NCBI GenBank assembly: GCA_902490325.1
Contig: CABUDJ010000091.1
Span: 1 to 6,234 of the forward strand
Reading direction: 5' to 3'
Length of the DNA stretch: 6,234 nt
Source of the DNA: an uncultured Collinsella sp.
GTDB lineage: Bacteria > Actinomycetota > Coriobacteriia > Coriobacteriales > Coriobacteriaceae
Position 1 is the stretch's first letter. Each line of letters starts with the position of its first letter. Position numbers and translations under genes: made by a program. The notes below the pieces were generated by a model. It ran no database searches. It was not told the origin of the DNA and saw only the letters and a program-made list of their open reading frames with translations. Below, in pieces: positions 1 to 3,933 of the stretch.

Positions 1-1
1 C

Positions 2-286
2 AACAACGTCCAGGAGCGCGCCAACCGCGAGATCAAGCGCCGCTACAGGGTCGTGCAGTCCTTCCCCTCGAGGGAGTCGATGCTGCGCCTGACGTGCGCG
101 AGCCTCATGGAGACCGAGGGGCAGTGGTCCCAGCAGCGCGTGTTCTCCGAGGCCTCGGCCGCCGAGGGCTTCGCCGAGCCCGCGGACAGGCCGGCCCCGA
201 CAGAGGGGAGGCGCCGCGCGCTCGGGCGGCGCGCCAGGGAGATAGTGGACGAGATAGTCGAGAGGCGCGGTCTCAAGAAGGAGTAA
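2..286 (+). CDS. IS256/mutator-family transposase, C-terminal part (5' end outside window)
   Basis: The reading frame enters from the left edge and gives 94 residues to a TAA stop. It opens with NNVQERANREIKRRYRVVQ followed by SFPS. This matches the conserved C-terminal block of IS256/mutator-type DDE transposases (N-x-x-E-R-x-N-R-E-I-R-R-R, then FPS). The glutamate in this block is the one usually assigned as the last acidic catalytic residue of the family; the two aspartates must lie upstream of the window. The tail after FPS is unusually charged, with Arg- and Glu-rich stretches (for example EGRRRALGRRAREIVDEIVE). The enzyme would cut and join IS ends. Whether the element is intact cannot be judged here. 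It converges on folD. Confidence 0.88.
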   Translation, partial: NNVQERANREIKRRYRVVQSFPSRESMLRLTCASLMETEGQWSQQRVFSEASAAEGFAEPADRPAPTEGRRRALGRRAREIVDEIVERRGLKKE

Positions 287-345
287 CATCGGGACTTGCA
301 GCGACGGACCTCAGGACACTCTTACACCACGTCTGCGCGCGCGAC
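287..345 (+). mobile_element. probable right end (terminal inverted repeat region) of the IS256-type element
   Basis: After the transposase stop there is a short non-coding stretch containing GGACACTCTTACACCACGTC (313-332). IS256-family ends commonly carry a GTGTAA(A) core about 20 bp from the tip; on the opposite strand this stretch reads GTGGTGTAAGAGTGTCC, which fits. The outer boundary is a guess (about 335-350), because the left end and the target-site duplication are outside or not recognisable. If right, the IS end overlaps the last codons of folD. Confidence 0.4.
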
Positions 346-1179
346 CGCCTCGATTACGTGTTTGGCGAGAATCGCCGTCGTTACAGCGCCCACGCCACCC
401 GGAACGGGAGTAATTGCGCCAACAATCGGCTCCGCAGCATCAAAATCGACGTCACCCACCAGCTTGCCAGCGGCCTCGTCCCAATTAATGCCAACATCGA
501 TGATCGTCTGGCCCTCGCGAACCGCGTCCACACCAATCGTGCGCGCGCGTCCAACGGCCGCAACCACAATGTCGGCAGCACGGCACTCGGCAGCAAGGTC
601 GCGCGTATGCGTATGGCACGTTGTCACGGTCGAATTGCGCGCCGTAAGCATGGCGGCAACGGGACGCCCGATCACCAGCGAGCGCCCGACCACAGCAACC
701 TTAGCTCCATCCAGCTCAACGCCGTAATGATCCAGCAGAGCAAGCACGGCTTCGGCTGTGCAGGGGGCAAAACCCTCGCCGCGCCCCGAAAGCGTGGTGA
801 GCAGCGAAGCCGGCGTCATGGAGTCAACATCCTTGGCGGGATCGAGTGCCGCGGCGACGGCGTTCTCGTCAAGGCCGGCGGGCAGCGGGCGGAACATCAG
901 ACAGCCATGAACAGCAGGGTCGGCATTGATGTCCTTAATAGCCGCCAACAGCTCGTCCTGCGAAACATCAGCGGGAAGCAAAACGCGACGAGCCTCAATC
1001 CCCACTTTTTCGCAGCGCTTGAACGCACCGCGCTCGTAGGATAGGTCGTCCTCGCGTTCACCCACACGCACGATAGCCAACGTCGGAACAATGCCTCGCT
1101 CGCGCAGGGCTGCGCAGTGAGCAGCGAGTTCCTCAGTCAAAGCGCGAGCAACGGGAGCACCCTTCAGCAGTTCAGCCAT
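322..1179 (-). CDS. folD: FolD-type methylenetetrahydrofolate dehydrogenase with altered cyclohydrolase residues
   Basis: 285 aa, the normal FolD length. FolD oxidises 5,10-methylene-THF to methenyl-THF with NAD(P)+ in the cytosol and usually also hydrolyses methenyl-THF to 10-formyl-THF. Visible family marks are PTLAIVRVG (32-40), Y48, CEKVGI (56-61), PLPAG (98-102), KDVDS with D119, the cofactor loop GRSLVIGRP (165-173), IIDVGIN (226-232) and ITPVPGGVG (256-264). The YxxxK catalytic lysine is replaced: the motif reads YERGA, so A52 stands where E. coli has K54. The usual Q in VQLPLP is F96. Both changes point to loss of cyclohydrolase activity. The ATG at 1179 was chosen because it begins the conserved N-terminus (MAELLKG) and follows an AGAGGA Shine-Dalgarno 5 nt upstream; the in-frame ATG at 1245 lies inside fchA. 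It starts 2 bp after the fchA stop, so the two are co-transcribed. The last codons (DVV, stop) may derive from the adjoining IS end. Confidence 0.93.
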   Translation of the reverse strand: MAELLKGAPVARALTEELAAHCAALRERGIVPTLAIVRVGEREDDLSYERGAFKRCEKVGIEARRVLLPADVSQDELLAAIKDINADPAVHGCLMFRPLPAGLDENAVAAALDPAKDVDSMTPASLLTTLSGRGEGFAPCTAEAVLALLDHYGVELDGAKVAVVGRSLVIGRPVAAMLTARNSTVTTCHTHTRDLAAECRAADIVVAAVGRARTIGVDAVREGQTIIDVGINWDEAAGKLVGDVDFDAAEPIVGAITPVPGGVGAVTTAILAKHVIEAVARADVV

Positions 1180-1181
1180 GG

Positions 1182-1814
1182 CTATCCTCTCTTCCTTGCA
1201 GCGTCGGCGGCGCGGCGCGCCAGCGCATCGGCGCGCGGCAACCACGTGTCGAGCAACTCATCACACGCCGTCTCGAGCTCCTCAGCACGAGCGCGATCCT
1301 TCATAGACGTGGTGTTGGCAAAGAGCGTCAAGCTCGCGCCCTGCATAGCGGAACGGCAGAACACGGCGCCGCACGCCACATCGGACAGCAGCTGACGCGA
1401 ACCCTTGTCGGCCATGTCCTCGAGCAGCGCCAGTGCACGCCCGCAGGCATCCATAATGCGATACGGCGGCATAGCGGCCGCATGCAGCGCATCCTGAATC
1501 GCGGTCGCTCGAGCCGGATCGCCACGCGGAATACCATACGCCGCGGACACCTGCCCATATGCACGAACGTCCTCGGCAACCAACTCGACAAGCTCCTGGG
1601 CCAACTCATCTGCCTGGGCAAATGCGCGCGTCAGGTCATCCGCACGATCAACAAGCGCGGGACTGGTCGCACCGTAGCGGGCAACCATTCCGCACAGCGA
1701 GGCGCCCAGCGCGCCCACAAAGGCGCTCGCGCTGCCACCGCCGGGAACCGGCTCGCGCGCGGCCAGCGCCTCGGCAAACCCGCGGCAGGTCTTGTCCATC
1801 ATCTCTTGGCTCAT
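1182..1814 (-). CDS. fchA: cyclodeaminase/cyclohydrolase family protein (methenyl-THF cyclohydrolase FchA)
   Basis: 210 aa, a typical stand-alone length for the FTCD_C family. Members either hydrolyse 5,10-methenyl-THF to 10-formyl-THF (FchA) or deaminate formimino-THF. The signature PVPGGGSASAF sits at residues 22-32, followed by the hydrophobic helix VGALGASLCGMVA. Further family blocks are EDVRAYGQVSAAYGIPR (81-97), the PPYRIMD helix (116-122), the SDVACGA segment (144-150) and the N167...KD173 region. The protein is helical, soluble and cytosolic. Two in-frame ATGs compete; the one at 1814 (MSQEMMDK) is preferred because GAAGG lies 9 nt upstream, against only 3 nt for the ATG at 1820. It is the first gene of a two-gene operon with folD. 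Because that FolD lacks the cyclohydrolase lysine, methenyl-THF cyclohydrolase is the likelier activity, but formimino-THF cyclodeaminase (histidine or purine breakdown) cannot be excluded from sequence alone. Confidence 0.9.
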   Translation of the reverse strand: MSQEMMDKTCRGFAEALAAREPVPGGGSASAFVGALGASLCGMVARYGATSPALVDRADDLTRAFAQADELAQELVELVAEDVRAYGQVSAAYGIPRGDPARATAIQDALHAAAMPPYRIMDACGRALALLEDMADKGSRQLLSDVACGAVFCRSAMQGASLTLFANTTSMKDRARAEELETACDELLDTWLPRADALARRAADAARKRG

Positions 1815-1840
1815 ACACATGCACCTTCAAGTCATATACA

Positions 1841-1866
1841 TCGGTCGGGTGGCAACCGCCGACCGA
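1841..1866 (-). promoter_or_regulatory. 5'-UTR hairpin upstream of fchA
   Basis: TCGGTCGG (1841-1848) and CCGACCGA (1859-1866) form a perfect 8-bp inverted repeat around a 10-nt loop that can itself make a 2-bp GG/CC pair. It lies between the proposed promoter and the fchA Shine-Dalgarno, so it would be in the leader transcript. It could be an operator, an mRNA-stabilising hairpin or a translational control element. It does not resemble a THF riboswitch, which is longer. Confidence 0.45.
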
Positions 1867-1891
1867 CCGCATCGATCACGTAATGGTGCTA

Positions 1892-1920
1892 AGTCTAGCC
1901 CATAAGCACATGAGCGTCAG
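1892..1920 (-). promoter_or_regulatory. candidate sigma-70 promoter of fchA-folD
   Basis: Read on the minus strand, CTGACG (1915-1920, -35-like, 4/6) and TAGACT (1892-1897, -10-like, 4/6) are separated by exactly 17 nt. Transcription would begin near 1885, giving a leader of about 70 nt that contains the 8-bp hairpin. It is the best match upstream of fchA, but neither box is strong. Confidence 0.42.
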
Positions 1921-2190
1921 CGCACCTGGCCATCGCGGATTTCTATGGCACACGATAGGCGGCAGCGACACAAACATGGGACACATGGCCCACCTTTCGA
2001 GACTTCCGGGCAGCGGCAACTGGGGCATACATATAGGTAAGGAGCCCTATGTTGGAGCAAGCTCATCACGGCACCGGACGACGAATGGAAGAATAACCGC
2101 ACAGTAAACAAAGGCATCATGTGCACGCGCAACCGCTGCCCCAGCGATCCGCGGCGCACGATGTCCCTGGCAGACAAGGAGGACGCCACC
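1921..2190. other. intergenic region between fchA promoter and first lipoprotein gene
   Basis: No convincing gene lies between the fchA promoter and the lipoprotein start. The stretch is long for a simple promoter region and divides the divergent fchA-folD and lipoprotein units. It holds the first copy of the 19-bp repeat (1976-1994), an imperfect inverted repeat around ACATATAGG and CCCTATGT (2029-2052) that includes an AT-rich patch suitable for a -10 box, and the string ACAGTAAA (2101-2108), also found upstream of the second lipoprotein gene (2983-2990). A 15-codon ORF (2049-2096) follows AAGGAG at 4 nt. No -35/-10 pair with proper spacing could be assigned for the lipoprotein gene. Confidence 0.5.
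1976..1994 (+). repeat. 19-bp repeat, copy 1, upstream of lipoprotein gene 1
   Basis: ATGGGACACATGGCCCACC is present here and again, identically, at 2944-2962, each time upstream of one of two paralogous lipoprotein genes. The unit contains TGGG...CCCA as a short dyad and two CATGG/ATGGG-like half units. It starts 215 nt before the lipoprotein ATG. Possible roles are a regulator binding site, a remnant of the duplication that made the gene pair, or a dispersed genomic repeat. Confidence 0.75.
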
Positions 2191-2793
2191 ATGAAGAAAA
2201 AGACCCTATCGATTCTTTCCCTTTGCATCGCCCTCTTTGCCGCGTTTGCCCTTGTCGGCTGCGGCGGGAGCGCATCGGGCGGAGGCGGCAGCACCGCCAA
2301 GAGCGAGAGCAAGGAAAAGGCCCCCGTCGCCAAGAAGACCGACTTTATCTGGTTTAAGGTCGAGATGCCCGAGGGCGTCGGCGTAAGCGACTCCGCCGGC
2401 AAGAATGCAGACAGGGTCCAGCTCACCTTCCCCGAAAACGAGAACGCCTCGGCCGATCGTTTTATCCCCGTTTGGAAAAAAGCGCTGACTGCCGAGGAAT
2501 CCCACGCCGACCAGGCGGAAAAGAAGGGGGATACGTTCCAGTGGAAGGATGGCGGGTCCATCGAGTATAACGGCAGGACGTGGCTCGTCGGAACGTACGA
2601 GGACAACAGTGGCATCACAACCCTCCTCTTTACCGACGTTGAGCCGGGAAGCATCTATGTCCTTATCTCGAACTTCGACCTGCACAAGAAAGAAGCCGAG
2701 GCGCTTCTCAACTCCATCGAGTTCCCCGACGACATGAAGAAAGCAGTTGACGAGGCACGTGAAGTCGAGATTTCGAGCATCGAGATCAAGTAA
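2191..2793 (+). CDS. exported lipoprotein of unknown function (tandem paralogue 1)
   Basis: 200 aa. A lysine-rich start (MKKK), a hydrophobic core and the lipobox LVGC give a type II signal peptide with the acylated cysteine at C24, so the mature protein is anchored to the outer face of the membrane. A flexible Gly/Ser/Lys-rich linker (about 25-49) precedes one globular domain (50-200) that begins TDFIWFKVEMPEGV and later has DRFIPV, EYNGRTW, LFTDVEPGSIYVLI and a C-terminal helical segment ending SSIEIK. The amphipathic strands and the 'PEGV ... y-NG-x-W ... sIeF' layout resemble PsbP/Mog1-like lipoproteins, but that is an impression and no function can be named. The start is set by AAGGAGG (2176-2182), 8 nt before the ATG; an in-frame ATG at 2119 would put a charged 24-residue extension before the signal peptide. 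Lysine and glutamate are abundant. It is followed by a strong terminator, so it is probably transcribed alone. Confidence 0.92.
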   Translation: MKKKTLSILSLCIALFAAFALVGCGGSASGGGGSTAKSESKEKAPVAKKTDFIWFKVEMPEGVGVSDSAGKNADRVQLTFPENENASADRFIPVWKKALTAEESHADQAEKKGDTFQWKDGGSIEYNGRTWLVGTYEDNSGITTLLFTDVEPGSIYVLISNFDLHKKEAEALLNSIEFPDDMKKAVDEAREVEISSIEIK

Positions 2794-2806
2794 CGGGGCA
2801 CCCGTA

Positions 2807-2834
2807 CGCGCCTACGCGAACCCGCGTAGGCGCG
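2807..2834. other. perfect 12-bp GC-rich hairpin between the lipoprotein genes
   Basis: CGCGCCTACGCG (2807-2818), loop AACC, CGCGTAGGCGCG (2823-2834): 12 perfect base pairs with a 4-nt loop, starting 13 bp after the lipoprotein 1 stop. GGGGC (2795-2799) and GCCCC (2834-2838) could extend it across a bulge. It lacks a U-tract, so it is not a classical terminator by itself. It may protect the mRNA 3' end or assist the terminator 30 bp further on. Confidence 0.6.
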
Positions 2835-2862
2835 CCCCATTAAAACAACGGGCGCCCAACCC

Positions 2863-2897
2863 GGGGAGAGCCGACAGCACCGGCCCTCCCCTCTTTT
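2863..2897 (+). terminator. intrinsic terminator after lipoprotein 1
   Basis: GGGGAG-A-GCCG (2863-2873) pairs with CGGC-C-CTCCCC (2881-2891), a 10-bp stem with one internal A/C mismatch and a 7-nt loop. It is followed at once by TCTTTT. It is similar in layout to the terminator after the second lipoprotein gene. Confidence 0.8.
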
Positions 2898-2943
2898 GGA
2901 CCCGTGCATATTGCCACTTAACGGCGCAAATCCGGCCCTCAGA

Positions 2944-2962
2944 ATGGGACACATGGCCCACC
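2944..2962 (+). repeat. 19-bp repeat, copy 2, upstream of lipoprotein gene 2
   Basis: Second exact copy of ATGGGACACATGGCCCACC, 72 nt before the lipoprotein 2 ATG. Flanking bases differ from those of copy 1 on both sides (AGA before and CGAAGG after, against AAC and TTTCGA). The conservation therefore stops sharply at the 19-mer, as expected for a bound or mobile unit rather than drift from a long duplication. Confidence 0.75.
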
Positions 2963-3034
2963 CGAAGGAGCCGTCCACGCGTACAGTAAAGGGAGGTAAC
3001 CCATGGACGATTACAGATCGAGGAGGACACGACC

Positions 3035-3628
3035 ATGGAAAAGAAGGCCTTTGCGATTCTCACCCTCTGCATCAGTCTCTTTGCCGCGGTTGCCTTGGTG
3101 GGTTGCGGTGGCAGCGGCGGCGCTACCGGCAGCGGCGGTGGCGGTGGAGCGGAAAAGCCAGCCGTGGATATGAGGACTGACTTCATTTGGTTTAAAGTCG
3201 AGGTGCCCGAGGGCGTCGAAATCACGGACGTTGCAGGCGATACCGCCGACAGGGCCCAGTTTAAGTTCACCGAGAGCGAGCATGCCAGTGACCGCTTCAT
3301 CCCCGTCTTCGATCCTGACAAGAACGCCGATGAACTGTTCGACTACGAGGCAAAGTGGAAGACCAACTCCGGATGGACCGAGAGCGATCCCGTTAAGTAC
3401 AACGGCAAGACCTGGCGCAGCGCCTACTTTACGCACTCGGGCGGCGTGACGACCGAGTACTTCACCGACGTTGACGGTGGCAGCGTGTATGTGCGCATCG
3501 ACAACGTCGAGGAACACAAGGACGCCGTCGAGACCATGATGAAGTCCCTGGAGTTTGCCGACGACATCGCCGAGGCCAAGACCGAGGCCATGGACGTCAA
3601 GCTCGACGATATCGAGATCAAGCGCTAA
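3035..3628 (+). CDS. exported lipoprotein of unknown function (tandem paralogue 2)
   Basis: 197 aa. The signal peptide ends in LVGC with the lipidated cysteine at C24; 20 of the first 27 residues equal those of the preceding lipoprotein. A glycine-rich low-complexity linker (25-39) leads to a domain starting TDFIWFKVEVPEGV (48-61). It shares with its neighbour DRFIPV, the YNGKTW motif, the FTDVDGGSVYV strand, the SLEFADD segment and the terminal EIK. The middle part, between DRFIPV and YNGKTW, is the most divergent and may be the specificity-determining surface. AGGAGG (3021-3026) lies 8 nt before the ATG. It has its own terminator downstream and a terminator between it and paralogue 1, so it is probably a separate transcript. 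It is more acidic than paralogue 1. Function unknown; a membrane-anchored binding or stress protein is possible but unsupported. Confidence 0.92.
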   Translation: MEKKAFAILTLCISLFAAVALVGCGGSGGATGSGGGGGAEKPAVDMRTDFIWFKVEVPEGVEITDVAGDTADRAQFKFTESEHASDRFIPVFDPDKNADELFDYEAKWKTNSGWTESDPVKYNGKTWRSAYFTHSGGVTTEYFTDVDGGSVYVRIDNVEEHKDAVETMMKSLEFADDIAEAKTEAMDVKLDDIEIKR

Positions 3629-3699
3629 GCGACTGGCGAGTGCAGCGGGAAACACGGGCGCAGTGCAAACAAGCGACGGTACCCCAGCGCTTCGTACCC

Positions 3700-3732
3700 A
3701 GGGAGGGCCGGTAAACCGACCCTCCCTTTCTT
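3700..3732 (+). terminator. intrinsic terminator after lipoprotein 2
   Basis: AGGGAGGG (3700-3707) pairs perfectly with CCCTCCCT (3720-3727). A further CGG/CCG pair sits inside across a C/A mismatch, closing on a small TAAA loop. TTCTT follows. It lies 72 bp after the stop codon and ends the lipoprotein unit before the PI-PLC gene. Confidence 0.85.
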
Positions 3733-3884
3733 ATGCCGGTAGCCAACGAACGCGAGGATGCCGGACGCCGGAACCGCTCCAAATGTAGCAACAGTACGAA
3801 AACGACAAGCACCCCAACACGTCCGCCCGCCGATTTATTGCGCCGCGCAGACAATTAAACCAGCATCTTTAAACATCTGAGCAG
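3733..3884. other. intergenic stretch upstream of the PI-PLC gene
   Basis: Together with the lipoprotein 2 3' region, this makes about 300 bp without a gene (3629-3933). Apart from the terminator and the putative promoter elements, nothing clear was found. There are short GCCGG repeats near 3734-3770, and the region becomes AT-richer from about 3830 on, as expected approaching a promoter. No tRNA or small-RNA structure was recognised. Confidence 0.5.
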
Positions 3885-3902
3885 TATAGTGACCAAAACT
3901 AT
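3885..3902 (+). promoter_or_regulatory. candidate -10 box with overlapping dyad, PI-PLC gene
   Basis: TATAGT (3885-3890) matches the -10 consensus at 5 of 6 positions and would start transcription near 3897, about 37 nt before the ATG. No -35 box at 16-18 nt is recognisable, so an activator or extended contacts may be needed. ATAGT (3886-3890) and ACTAT (3898-3902) form a 5-bp inverted repeat over the -10 and start site, an operator-like placement, but short enough to be chance. Confidence 0.35.
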
Positions 3903-3933
3903 CGCATAACCGCACCCTGCGAACGGAGGAGTT

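Noticed and set aside
94..1044. 316-codon open frame on the plus strand across the IS end and folD
   Set aside because: It runs out of frame through the transposase tail and antisense to folD. The protein is low-complexity Arg/Ala/Asn-rich and no motif is visible.
1180..1245. Longer folD start at the ATG at 1245
   Set aside because: The 22 extra residues (Arg/Cys-rich) overlap the fchA end and are not part of the FolD family. The ATG at 1179 has a Shine-Dalgarno and the conserved N-terminus.
1821..1890. THF riboswitch in front of fchA-folD
   Set aside because: The inferred leader is only about 70 nt and shows a single simple hairpin. The conserved THF riboswitch core was not recognised.
1995..2110. 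tRNA or structured small RNA in the long intergenic region
   Set aside because: No cloverleaf, anticodon arm or CCA end could be folded by eye. Only an imperfect short inverted repeat was found.
2119..2190. In-frame N-terminal extension of lipoprotein 1 from the ATG at 2119
   Set aside because: It would bury the type II signal peptide behind a charged segment. The AAGGAGG before 2191 sets the start.
1917..2654. 245-codon minus-strand open frame
   Set aside because: It is mostly antisense to lipoprotein 1 and its upstream region, with no recognisable domain or well-placed Shine-Dalgarno.
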